From Paracyclopina nana (taxonomy: Eukaryota > Arthropoda > Copepoda > Cyclopoida > Cyclopettidae), in contig JAGUCH010000003.1 in the NCBI GenBank assembly GCA_019096065.1, forward strand, positions 11,098,001 to 11,162,000: a DNA stretch of 64,000 bases, read 5' to 3'. How positions within the stretch are numbered: position 1 is the first letter of the stretch; each line of letters begins with the position of its first letter. A program made the translations under genes and the position numbers. Of this stretch, positions 11,798-23,630 are shown piece after piece. The notes beneath the pieces were generated by a model that worked only from the letters and a program-made list of their open reading frames with translations, did not search any database and was not told the origin of the DNA.

Positions 11798-14779
11798 ATG
11801 ACCTCCTCCTTCGCTGACCGATGGAAGCGAGGCCCCCCCTTGGCATCCATTGAAAGCCTGCTCAGCTTCGAGGCAAAGTCCGCCACGCCTCGCTCAGACA
11901 ACAACCTCGGCTACGAGAACACCAGCAGCGACTACAGCAACGGCAACCAGCCCACGGAGCAGGAAGAGGAGACGGAGAGCCTGCTCAAGATGCAGCATCC
12001 ACCACCGCCCAGCATCATGAGCTTTCAAGACTTCCAGAGGCTGCCCGAGGACAAGCAGTCCGAGGAGATTTTCAAGCTACTTTCAATGCTCTCGCCGTTC
12101 GCGTCCGAGGTGAGCTCGCTCAGGTCCAGCATGGAGAGCACGCTCAGCAAAATCTCCGAGCTGGAGGCCAGGACGAGTGCGCTTCCATCAGTGATCACCA
12201 ACCCTGTGCGCAACGCTGGCGCAGGAGTCGTCGCCAAGAGCGACGAGAAAATTGTCATAAGCGGGGGCTTAGCCAAAGCCAACCCTAGCTCACCTGCCTA
12301 CGGAATGGGCGGCCTCAGTGGGGCAGGCATGGGCCTCGCGGCCATTGGCGTGGGGGTGGCAGGCTTCGCGGCCTCGGCCATGCCCAACCTGGCGGCCTCA
12401 GAGGCGGACACTCTAGTGATGCGAGACAACGACTGCCCTGAGTCGCCCCATTCGAACGAGCCCATGGGACCCGAGGCCAACATTCCAGAGCCATTCATCA
12501 TTGCCAAGTCCAGACAGCTCAACAAACGTGTGACGCTCAATGTGGGCGGTGTTCGCCACGAGGTCATGTGGAAAATCTTGGAGAACGTCCCAAGATCCAG
12601 GCTGGGCAGGCTCGCCCAGCAGGGAGTGACCCATGAGAAAATTATGGAACTGTGTGACGCCTACTCCCTGGTAGACAATGAGTACTTTTTCGACCGACAT
12701 CCCCGCTCCTTCAACTCAATCCTCAACTTTTATCGCACGGGCAGCCTCCATGTCGTAGACGAAATGTGTGTGATGGCCTTCTCTGATGACCTTGAGTACT
12801 GGAAGATTGATGAAATCTACCTTGAGTCTTGTTGTCAGAACAAGTTCAATACACGCAAGGAGCACGTGGAAGAGGAGATGAAGAAGGAGGCGCTCAACAT
12901 TAAGAAGGAGGTGGAGGAGGACTTTGGCACGGGCAAGTTCGCCAAGTACCAGAGGTGCCTTTGGGATCTGATTGAGAAGCCCCACACCTCAACTGCAGCC
13001 AAGGTATGTGTGCCACTTTAATTTTGCCAACTATGTATATAGCCATAGAACGGTAAAGTAATTTACAGCTGGCTAGGGAGAGGCAAATTAGTGGAGGCCG
13101 CGTGCGCGCGCGCGACTATAGTGCTTTGAAAATGTGGATATCTCCTTTATTGAGTAAGGTTAGCATGGCATGTAGTTGGTTTGAGGACTGCTGCTACTTT
13201 CCTTTTTCTCCTCTTTTCTCATGCATATAATACTGTGCACACCACCACTTTATATATATAGTGTATATAACTCTAGAGACAGACGCGAAGGAAGAAGCAT
13301 TGTTGTAGCAAGCAAGAATATACTGCATTAGCGCGGTTATGTTCGCACTTTTGGACACAATTACCTACCTACCTCTAGCTGTGAGCAGCAACGGTGGCGT
13401 ATCATTAGAATTCACGTCACAGACATCATAAGCAAGGGCTCTGCCCCTTAAAACTGTTGTACTACTTTACTACAAAACCGCAGCACTTCCTCGGCATAGC
13501 CACTGTATACTACTATGTATGCTTGTATAGTAATATATAGCTGCAAAGGCTGACAAAGTGTACCATGGCTACTTTCTGCTCAACTTTTGCTGCACAACAA
13601 CTTGTGCTCGGCCCCCCTCCCTCTTCATTTAGGCCTACCTTTTTTCATGCATAATTGCTACATTTCAGATCATTTCTGTGATATCCATCGCATTTGTTGT
13701 GGCTTCTACAGTTGGAATGACGCTCAATACTATACCTTCCATACAACATCGAAATGCTGAAGGAGAACCAATTGACAACCCAAAGTTGGCTCTCATAGAA
13801 GCTATCTGTATTTCATGGTTCACCATAGAATATTTGCTTCGTTTTGCGGGTAAATACATATAGACTCGTGCTACTGTGGGGACGGTCAAATCTAACAATT
13901 TCCTCACTTTTTGCAGGCTCTCCACAAAAGTGGGAATTTGTTAAAGGTGCCATGAATGTGATTGATGTTCTTGCTATCCTCCCTTACTACGTGTCACTCT
14001 TCCTCATGGAACCTGAAGGCTTAGACCCCTCACAACTCATGACCACAACAACTGAACAGACAACCAGCACCCTGGGCTTCCCAGCAGAAGAGGAAGAAGA
14101 GGGCGGGGCTTCCTTTGATGATGTGCGCAGAATCATTCAAGTGTTCAGGATCATGAGAATCATGAGGATTTTCAAGCTTGCAAGGCATTCAACAGGACTC
14201 CAGTCAATAGCATTCACGCTCAAGAACAGCTACAAGGAGCTGGGATTGCTGATGCTCTTCTTGGCCATGGGTGTTCTCATTTTTTCATCGCTTTGCTACT
14301 TTGCCGAAAAAGAGGAGCCGGACACAGCCTTCTCTAGCATCCCTGCCTCCTTCTGGTGGGCCATTATCACCATGACAACTGTAGGATATGGTGACATCTC
14401 CCCAATAACAGGACCTGGTAAACTTATCGGCACATGTTGTGCCATCAGTGGTGTCTTGGTCATGGCACTGCCCATTCCCATTATTGTGAACAACTTTGCA
14501 GAGTTCTACAATGAGCAAATTAAACGTGAAAAGGCAATCAAGAGGAAAGAGGCTCTGGAGGAAGCCAAAAAGGAAGAGGAGGAAGCACGGTTGGCTGAGG
14601 TCGAGGGCCTGGTTGACTTGCTCCAAAAGGAGCCAGGACCCTTCAGATCCCCTCCCCTCTCACCCCCGGACGGCATGACTGTTCGCCAGGCCAACAGCCT
14701 CAAGGGGGGTGGCGGGGGCAGCCTCCGTGAAAATAGCATTCGCAACGATAGCATTGCTGAGCGCCACAGCATCCGATGA
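11798..14779 (+). CDS. Shab: Voltage-gated potassium channel Kv2 (Shab type), tandem copy 1
   Basis: Three exons join in phase: 11798-13003, 13669-13849 and 13917-14779, giving 749 residues. The cytoplasmic T1 tetramerisation domain spans about residues 240-345 ([13 protein letters not shown] to CCQNKF). S1 starts with exon 2, and S4 is a regular Arg/Lys ladder ([16 protein letters not shown]). The selectivity filter TTVGYGD is near residue 617, and S6 has the PIPIIVNNF gate motif. [12 protein letters not shown] after T1 and [14 protein letters not shown] in S5 are Kv2 signatures. The channel carries delayed-rectifier K+ current in the plasma membrane of neurons and muscle. The C-terminal tail after S6 is only about 90 residues and ends in RHSIR, far shorter than in fly Shab or vertebrate Kv2.1, so the clustering domain is probably missing. 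The S3-S4 loop has an acidic EEEEEGG run. Confidence 0.95.
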
Positions 14780-15413
14780 AGTTTTGCTGCAATTATGAAG
14801 ACGACGCAATATATATAAAAGAGAAACTTTATATAGACACACCACATCTCGACCATATCAACAAGCTGAAAAAAAACTTTATGCCCCCCAACAAAGGAAC
14901 TCTCTCTATCCATCTTTACCAGTGCTTGCAAACCAGAAAGGAGGACGCATGCCTCGATCGTCGCTCTGTAAATGTGTGTGTTATAGAGAAATCTCAGCTG
15001 CCTTCCTCTAGGACGCGTAGTCGCGCTGCTCAAAACTGGCTACTACATCATCTGATACACTGGTGTATTCGCGGAGGGTGTGGACTGTGAAGAAGACCGT
15101 GTTTTCAACCTTTCATTGCTCAAGCAGGCGGTTCTGCCACATTGTAAAACATCCCTGTTAATTTGCTTCTTCCCTGGGGCCATGCACGAAAAACAGACTA
15201 ACTACTACTACTACTACTCATCCCTCAACTAAGCAAAAACATATTAGCGCCAATGTGGCCTTCTCTTTCCAGAATATATGGTGGTGAAAAAATTGGATGG
15301 CGGCTGCGTTGGCAGCTTGAGTGCACCGGAAAGAGTTGTTGTTGTTGCTGCTGAAGGAATGGTGGCTGCTACTGATGGTCAAGTTGCTTCAGCAGAGAGA
15401 CAGCAGGCAAAGG
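14780..15413. other. Spacer between the two Kv2 genes, no gene seen
   Basis: This 634-bp gap probably holds the 3' UTR of Kv2 copy 1 and the promoter and leader of copy 2. An in-frame ATG at 15321 precedes the start I chose for copy 2. Confidence 0.5.
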
Positions 15414-17936
15414 ATGGCATTCTCCTTCGGTGACCATTGGAAAAGAGATCCTCCGCTGGCATCATTAGAGAGCCTCCTCAGCATTGAGGCCAAATCGACC
15501 CCAAGATCTGAACACGCCGAGGACCCAGCTAGCTACTTCCACATCGCAGTGACGACCACCACTTCCGCAGTTGCAGACGAGGGCAAGATGGCAACAACCA
15601 CAACGACCACCACCGTGCTTTCGAATAGCTTCGACAGCTTTCAGCAGTTGCCCAAGGAGCAACAGTCAGAGGAAGTGTTCAAGCTTTTGTCCATGCTGGT
15701 GCCGTTTGCCTCGGAGGTGAGTGCCTTGAGGTCGGGCGTGGAGAGTGTTGCAGAAAGGATTATCCAGCTGGAAATTAAGACTGCTAATGGAGAAGCTCTC
15801 GCGAGGAGCGAGGGCTACTACTGCATGAAAAATGATGACAACTTTGAGCTGAGTGGTGGTGGTGGTGGTGGTGGGGACGAGGCCAAGGCCGGCTCCAGCC
15901 AATTAGTACCTTCGGAAAGTGGAACCATGCAAGACAGCAACTACAACGGGCTTCTTCCAGCTGCATCCCTGTTCCTCTGCTCCATGCAGGAGGTGAACAT
16001 TCCTGATCCATTTATAATCGCCAAGTCGCGCCAGCTCAACAAAAGAGTCGTCCTCAATGTTGGCGGGGTGCGACATGAGGTCATGTGGAAAGTATTGGAG
16101 AATTTGCCCCGCTCCAGGCTGGGCATGCTTGCACTCAAGGGCTTGACACATGATAAAATCATGGAGCTTTGTGATGCATACTCCATCGTCGAAAATGAAT
16201 ACTTTTTCGACCGACACCCAAGGTCCTTTAACTCAATCCTCAACTACTATCGCACTGGGAGCCTGCATGTTGTGGACGAGATGTGTGTGATGGCTTTTTG
16301 TGATGACCTTGACTTCTGGAAGATAGATGAGATTTACCTAGAGACATGTTGCCAGAACAAGTACAACACGCGCAAGGAGCATGTGGTTGAGGAGATGAAA
16401 AAGGAGGCTGACAACATCAAGAAGGAGGTGGAGGAGGATTTTGGCACGGGCAAATTTGCAAAGTATCAAAGATGCCTGTGGGACCTCATTGAGAAGCCTC
16501 ACACCTCAACAGCTGCCAAGGTAAAAGCAAATTGAGCCTCTCTGAGTGCATGCATATATAGCTTTTTGAGCCTCTTGCATTGACATTTGCAAAGTGGGCT
16601 GCTTTCCTCACACTCCCACAAGATTTTAGGAGGCAGAAAACCAATATGGCAAAGCTCATTCTTTAATAATGTTTGTAGGGGAGAAAGCAAGCTGCAAACA
16701 AAGTTTTTTCCCCACTTGTTTGCCTGGCTAAATAAGCAATTAGATGAAAGATAACAAGGCCATGTGAGAAAGCAGTATGCTAAATTACTACCCTTTCAGA
16801 TAATTTCTGTGATATCTATCACATTTGTTCTTGTATCCACGGTTGGCATGACCGCCAACACCATACCTTCCGTTCAGCACAGAGATGCGGAGGGCGAGCC
16901 CATAGACAATCCCAATCTTGCCCTGATTGAGGCTGTATGCATTTCATGGTTCACAATTGAATACTTGCTACGGCTGGCAGGTAACCTAAGGCTCTCCAGG
17001 ATAAAAAAAGAGACTATTTTGACAACTTTTCTCTCCTTCCACATTGCAGGATCTCCCCAGAAATGGGAATTTGTCAAGGGTGCCATGAATGTGATAGATG
17101 TCCTAGCCATCCTGCCTTACTACGTTTCACTTTTTTTAATGGAACCTGAGAGTCTAGATACCTCTGTTCTGACCACAACCACAGAACAAACAACCAGCAC
17201 TGTCAATTTTATGGCAGAAGAGGAGGAGGAGGGAGGAGCAACATTTGACGATGTCAGGCGGATCATTCAAGTGTTTCGCATCATGAGAATCATGAGAATT
17301 TTCAAGCTTGCCAGGCACTCAACTGGTCTCCAATCCATTGCATTCACACTAAAAAATAGCTACAAGGAACTGGGTCTTCTCATGCTGTTCTTAGCCATGG
17401 GTGTCCTCATTTTTTCCTCGCTCTGCTACTTTGCTGAGAAGGAGGAGCCAGACTCGCCGTTCTCCAGCATCCCAGCTTCCTTCTGGTGGGCCCTCATCAC
17501 CATGACAACGGTCGGCTATGGCGACATGTCACCAATCACGGGGCCTGGTCGGATCATTGGCGCAATGTGTGCTGTCAGTGGCGTCCTTGTCATGGCCCTG
17601 CCCATTCCAATTATTGTCAACAACTTTGCAGAGTTCTACAATGAGCAAATCAAACGAGATAAGGCAATCAAGAGGAAGGAAGCTCTTGAGGAGGCGCGGA
17701 AGGAAGAAGAGGCTGCCCGCTTGGCTGAAGTGGAGGGTCTGGTTGGTATGCTGCAGAAGGAGGCTGGCCCCTTCAGATCTCCTTTGCTGTCTCCTGTTGG
17801 TGGTCTGGCCCTGAAATTGGCCACTTCCAATGACCATCGGCCGGGTAGCCTCAAGGAGAATGGCGGCAGCAGATCCAGTTTGCTCAGAGAGCCAGCTGCA
17901 GATGGTGGCATGGAGAAGAGACACAGTATTCGATAG
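15414..17936 (+). CDS. Shab: Voltage-gated potassium channel Kv2 (Shab type), tandem copy 2
   Basis: Three exons join in phase: 15414-16520, 16800-16980 and 17050-17936, giving 724 residues. The intron positions and phases match copy 1 exactly, so the two are tandem duplicates. The start at 15414 ([17 protein letters not shown]) is chosen because it aligns with the copy 1 N-terminus; an in-frame ATG at 15321 would add 31 residues. T1, the six membrane segments, the S4 ladder and TTVGYGD are all intact, so it should be functional. Most divergence is in the N-terminal linker (Gly-rich run) and the C-tail, which again ends in RHSIR. The two products could co-assemble, because Kv2 subunits form tetramers through T1. 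Intron 2 (16981-17049) is 69 nt with no stop in frame. Confidence 0.95.
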
Positions 17937-20119
17937 GCATATCATGATCGATAGCTCACCATGCAAGATGTTTGTTTAACGAGCGCGTGACGCTATACAC
18001 ATACAGATAAAACTACTACAGCAGAACGACTATCGTTGTTTGCATCTCCAGCAATTTATACAGCAAATGCACCACTTTTAGTGACATGAAAAACGTTAAC
18101 TCTTTGCTCAAGCATTCCCTACAGACACTCAGTGCTCCTTGAGAGAAGAAAGCAAGAAGCAAAAGCAGCCACTATATAGCTGCTAATTAGCGGCTAAATT
18201 GTCATGATCCAACTCTTACACTATAAACTACTTTTCGTGCTTCAACTTACAGCCGAGCAACCACCATTCATTTTAGAAGAGAGCAGCTCCTCCAATGCAT
18301 CATTGTCATCCTTCGCTCTGAAACAGCAGCCACAAATACTGTCAATTGCCCACCCCCTCAAAAGAAGCTGCAGATTTGAGATGAGGTTACATATGAATTT
18401 AGAAGTTTTGCACCACTTCAACGCGCGGTTTGTTTGTCAAATCAGTTACTACACTTCTTCTTCGTCTCCTAAGTAGAAGAATGGCTCAAATCTTTTCTTC
18501 GCAAAAAATCAGCAATATTTAGCATGCATAGTGGCTTATTTTTTGAGAAAGTTCTCAGTCGTTGTCAAAGTCCAGATGAAAGAGGAAGAGGTGAATGAAG
18601 AAAACTACCTGAGAGTAATCACTACAATCACGCAAAAATACCCATTTACGCGACAATCTGTCTGTTTTTCATGCCCTATCATAGAGTAGCAAGGTCATCC
18701 TCATAGCGCAGCAAAAAGCATTCCACAATCTCAAAAAGTTCACAGAATTATATATGTGATAAATCCACAGAAAAGTGTTGAAAAAATCCTTTAGATGACA
18801 TATTTACAACTTTCGAAAAGTGCAAATACTACCAAGAGATGCAGGCCTGCATGCGGCCACGTGTATACCACTTATATACCACAGTAGGCTCGTGCTCAAC
18901 AACCATGTTATACCACTAGAACTACTACTATAACTCATACATATTAAAATGTTATTCTCGATATTATTACAAACTCATTACAGCAGCAGCTACTACGTGT
19001 ATCATCTCTCGCATCTCCAAGTGCAGCAAGAAAATCACACACGAGTTTTTGTAAAGGCAGGGAAACTACCATAAAAAAGGCCTGGCATCGCATATACCAC
19101 AATTGATACTTGTACTAACTCTCTCTATTACTACTATCTACTTCTAATACACAACTGTTGTCTGTTGTTGATGAAACCATGCTCCAATAACTACTACTAC
19201 TACTACTTTTTGATTGACCACATACATACCCACGAATACATACCCTCCTCAACTTTAAAGCTACTCTGGCAAAACAGGAAGAAGATCGAGCTGTTAAATT
19301 ACGAACTCATCCGAGATGTGTGAAGAATACGCTACTACGCGCACTAAATACTTACTTGCTCCTCTTAAAACTGTAATTCTGCTAAACAAACAACTACTAC
19401 TATACACTTCTCAACGCTAAAAAAAACCAACCCCCTACTCGATCCTACAACTATGTACTATGATAGGTATTAAAGCATCAGCAGAGCTTCTCGAAGTCAC
19501 CACACACAAAAATGCGAATGATCATGGCAAACTATATTATAGTGGCACCTTGCTATTAAGTATGGACAACAACAGCCCCCTAAAAAGCAGTATGACATTC
19601 ACACTCACACCAAAACCAACCATGTGTTTCTAAAGACTCTAATACTACTATCATATACTGTACTTTACCACCACCACATTACTAACTATACATGCAATTG
19701 CAATAAAGGACTATACCAACAAAGAATGAAACTGAGGATGCCTTTCTGGATCAAGGGATTTACTTCAGGCCTTTTTCACTAGATGCCACTTGGGAGAAAT
19801 GCCAGAAGTGGCTTTTTTGGCTACTAGTGATTTTTGGCATTTTTGACAGCTTAATGGCGAAAAAAGTCAGGAGACATTAACAGTTTTTATCAAAAACAAA
19901 TCGCTGCTCCATCTTGCGGATTTTTACTGAAACTGATTTGCTGCAGCCTAAGCTAGGAGTTCAGGAATGTTTTGATGGAAAGTTCCATTTTGTAAAGGCT
20001 TCAAAAAAGATGCCAGAACGTGGGAGTTAATGGCTGCACACACAGCATATATGGTATAACAGTTCTTTTGACTTCCGTGTCTTTTTACACACACTCAGTT
20101 GAGTTTGAGCCAGGCAAGC
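17937..20119. other. Intergenic stretch rich in ACT/TA microsatellites, no gene seen
   Basis: About 2.2 kb with many short runs of ACT trinucleotides (for example near 19190-19207) and alternating AT. I see no exon that continues a gene. It separates the Kv2 pair from the small secreted protein. Confidence 0.5.
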
Positions 20120-20616
20120 ATGAAGATCGAGCCAGTTTTGAGCTTAGTTGCTATTCTATTCATTTCGTCCTTGAAGGCTGCTCCGCAGTTCCATGATCCC
20201 AACTACTATGACCCATATTATCACAATTACCAGCAGCCCTATCCATACCCTGACCAGCAAGAGAGTTTTGGAGGCTTCCACTTTGAGCCAGCCCAAGTGA
20301 TGAGTGAGGCCCAGAATGCTGCCAAAACCACGAGAGCTGTGGCAGATCTGATTGACACCAAGGGCCACGACTTGATCGCAATTGTCAGCAAATTGTCACC
20401 AACCTCAGCACTGACTGATGATGGCAGCTCTCAAGGTATGCCATGACTATAAAAATTAATGGGCTGGCAAATCCCTTTGAATTGAGCTCTTTTATAGGCA
20501 CTGCTGCCACGAATTTCAATATGAAAGATCTGTCTGGAATTGTAAGGAAGGCTGCGGATTTTATGGAATCCACTGCGGCCACAGCAGTAAAGCTCTCCAG
20601 TGAAATGGGCCACTGA
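20120..20616 (+). CDS. Small secreted protein of unknown function
   Basis: Two exons, 20120-20435 and 20498-20616, join in phase to give 144 residues. The start ATG at 20120 opens directly into a signal peptide (MKIEPVLSLVAILFISSLKA). The mature N-terminus is rich in Tyr, Pro and Gln (YYDPYYHNYQQPYPYPDQQ), and the rest is an Ala/Thr-rich helical stretch without cysteines. A poly(A) signal AATAAA lies at 20747-20752. I do not recognise a family. The Tyr/Pro-rich part resembles cuticle, silk or adhesive proteins, but this is only a composition argument. Confidence 0.72.
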
Positions 20617-21340
20617 AGCAAGAAGAAACCTTTCCTAATTTATGCGCTCCCTTTCCACACGGAATGAACCAAGCTTGCACTCTCAAAACCTCCGACTCAA
20701 AATCCAGATTTCCAACATATTTTCTGGCTTGGAGAGAAGGAAATGAAATAAAGTGCGAAATGTACCATATGCGTGTCAAAAATGCACACCTGAGGCTGCT
20801 GTCAGCCTCCAAAAATGAGAAGGCTACAATTTCATCACGTTGATTTGGCCCCATAAAAATGCACTTACTCCTGGCTGTCTCTTTTTGGCGGACATGCTCT
20901 TGATGTTCAACTTGAGCAGCTGCAAAAATATTTCATCCTTGAAAATTCAAATAAGGCCACAATGGGGGGAAATTCCCCCCCAAAAAATTCACCAGGCCAC
21001 GGAATTAAAAATATGAATCTGATTCATTAAGAGACCTGAACAGAGACACTTTCATTCTGACCCAGTCAGCACATTCATTTTGGCCTTCGCTGCTTTCTAA
21101 ACAGGGGAACAGGGTGGCCATTTAGGACTTGCTTTTTACAAAGTTGTAGCAAAGTCAAAAAGTGGCAACTGCTGTGGTGAAAGCACTGCTATCCCTACTT
21201 ACAGAGCCTGGGCTGCAAATGCGACTTCTAGTTAGAAATGGAAAAAAGCGGAGTTTACCCAAGTCTATATGTTTTGCCAGCAAGTTCTCCGCGGCTGCAG
21301 CTCACAGCTAGCATAGTATTATATTGACTTTAAAAGTCAA
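20617..21340. other. Intergenic, no gene seen
   Basis: This stretch includes the 3' UTR and poly(A) signal (20747-20752) of the small secreted protein. No other structure is evident before the palindrome at 21341. Confidence 0.45.
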
Positions 21341-21487
21341 TGGCTCATTATCTTCCGCGTCTTTGATCGTAGCATGCTTACGGTTGTGATCGCTTCTTAT
21401 TTACTGACATCGCAACCTCGTCAGTAAATAAGAACCGATAACAACCGCAACCATGCTACGATCAAAGACGCGGAAGATAATGAGCCA
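21341..21487. repeat. 147-bp near-perfect palindrome (foldback/MITE-like)
   Basis: The left arm beginning TGGCTCATTATCTTCCGCG is the reverse complement of the right arm ending in ...GATAATGAGCCA. Each arm is about 68 bp, with a loop of about 11 bp near 21410-21420 and a few mismatches. AAT flanks both sides, a possible 3-bp target duplication. The end is 36 bp upstream of the MORN gene start codon, so it may lie in its leader or core promoter. Confidence 0.85.
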
Positions 21488-21523
21488 ATGTGTCATTCTC
21501 GTTGAAGCTCTATCATTGGAGAG

Positions 21524-22704
21524 ATGAGTAGTGAAGTAGCTAAAAGTGAAAGCCCCCACTCGGGCTTATCAGTGAAAACAGTCCCATTCGACAACGGAAT
21601 GTACAATGGGACAGTCGAAACGAGCACTGGCCTTGCCCAAGGTCAAGGCCGACTGGACTACAATGAAACCGACGAATTAGGCAGGAAATGCTACCAAGGC
21701 CATTGGGAGAAGGGGAAAAATACTGGGAGAGGCAAGATGATCTTTGTCACTGGTGACGTGTACGAGGGTGACTTTGAGGATGGCATTCCACATGGGCAAG
21801 GCCAGTTCACATATGCCAGCACTGGTGATGTGGAAACTGCTCAGTGGGAGAACGGCAACCGCCACGGCCTTTCGAGGTACGTGAGTGCAGCGGATCAGAC
21901 TGTGGAAGAGGTCATGTTTTGGGAGGGCATCGCGGAGGGCCCAGCTGTGGTGAGAAGTGCTGATGGGTCAGTGGAGGAGTTCCATTACAACCAGGGCACG
22001 AGGGAAGGACGAGCAGTCAGAAAGCTCCACTCTGGCGAGGTGCTCGAATTCACCTACGTGGATGGAGAAGTGTCAGGGAAGCCAAGCTCACCAGACCCGA
22101 TGGGAGCTACGAGGATGCCATATTCTGCAACGGAGTAAAGGCATGCAAACTCACACAATTAAAGGCAGAAATGAAGTAGTAATTCACTTCTTAATTCACA
22201 TAGGAGGGAGCCTCTGTTGAATTTCTGCCAGATGGGAGCAGAGAAGAGCACAGCTATGCCAAAGGTGAACTCCAAGGCCATGCAGTCGTTTATGGTGTCA
22301 ATGGAGATAGGCTGGAATTTTCGTACAAAAATGGCAAGAGGTTTGGGCCCATGGCTTACTACTTCCACGACGGATCAGTGGAGATGAGCTTCTATGATGA
22401 GAGCGGTGTTCAAAGTGGACCCACGCAATTCACATGGCCCAATGGGGCCAAGAGAGAAGGCCACAAGGTCAACGGGAAATGGGATGGCCAAGTGTTCTAC
22501 CTTTTCGCCGAGGGACCTCGAAAAGGCAAACGAGACGTGGAGACGTGGGAAGCTGGGGAGATGGTGTCAAGCCAGAAATTTTATGGCGGAGGCCAAAATG
22601 TTATGATTCAGGATTGGGAGGACTTGAAAAAGCTCCAGCCTCTTGGCGAAAGCTGCTCGCCAGATAAGGATGTCTTTTACGATTGCATTTCTCAAAAGGA
22701 ATAA
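21524..22704 (+). CDS. MORN-repeat protein, with an apparent one-base frameshift
   Basis: Exon 1 is 21524-22134 and exon 2 is 22204-22704. MORN-type repeats are spread through the protein: YQGHWEKGKNTGRGKMIF, YEGDFEDGIPHGQGQFTY, AQWENGNRHG and later GELQGHAVVYG, NGKRFGPMAYYF and VNGKWDGQVFYLF. Such repeats form an elongated beta sheet and often bind membranes or cilia/axoneme proteins; no catalytic domain such as SET follows. The frame breaks at about 22078-22081. Up to there the repeats read in one frame; after it the repeat-like text DGSYEDAIFCNG reads in the next frame and meets the donor at 22135 in the phase that exon 2 needs. One extra base would restore about 370 residues. A poly(A) signal overlaps the end (22703-22708). 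A sequencing or assembly error is as likely as a real lesion. Confidence 0.8.
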
Positions 22705-23630
22705 TAAATACTATAGTATAGAGCAGGAAAAAAAACTTTTCCCCTACCTGACAGCCGCGAAAACTTGGAATTTTCCCCTAAAAACTGTAGAAGCACGAGA
22801 ATTCACTGCTTTTCACGCCGAAAACTGCTTACAACTGGTTGTTTGTTTATGTTTTTGTTTTGAAAACAAAACTCAACAGCGTTGCCAGTGGACTTTGCTT
22901 GACTCAAGCAGTAAAGTGGCTTTTTTACGCAGTAATTGATGTTTTTTGCAAAAGTCCCCCTCAATCAGCTTTTCTGCTGGTCTTTGATTAAAGGCCACGT
23001 TGTTAGGAACACTCAGAGGCCAAGATTTGGCTCGCGTCGTCAATTTGGCAAGGTCTATCTCTCTCAAAGGAGGCCGGATCAAACCTTTTCTTCCGGATGG
23101 TTATTGCTCAAGTTAAGCAAAGCAAGGTAACGAGCAGCTAAATGCACGCCCCATTGACTCGGCTTTTTCTGTATAAGAGAAAAAGTCTTTGAATGTTCAG
23201 AGGAGAGGCTCCATTTCAACGGTAAAGCCAGCATAATCATCTTTATTAGCAGTAAGTGGTAGAAACTGTGTGTGTGTTTATCAACTATTGGCAAATTTTG
23301 CAGTAGAAACTATTGAAAAATGCTGCTATATTCTAGCTGCTTGCATAACGCGTACGGTTGAGTATACCATAATAGTAGTAGTAAAGCTAAGGCAAATACA
23401 ATTTTGGTTCAGAATATTGCTACGATGAAGTATAATATGTATATATGCGGTGAGTTGGTGGTGGTGGCAAAACAGTTGTATGGCTTGCATCTGCATCAGT
23501 AGTAATATCGACATTTTCCCAGGATTTATAATCGAACACGTGGCTGGTATAATATTATGCGCTCTAGTAAAAATGGGACTGATCTCGCGGTCGCTGTAAG
23601 CTAATTATTCTAGAAGTAATATGCTAATTA
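22705..23630. other. Intergenic between the MORN gene and the Cav2 stop codon
   Basis: No coding signal is seen. The right part is probably the 3' UTR of the minus-strand Cav2 gene. Confidence 0.45.
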
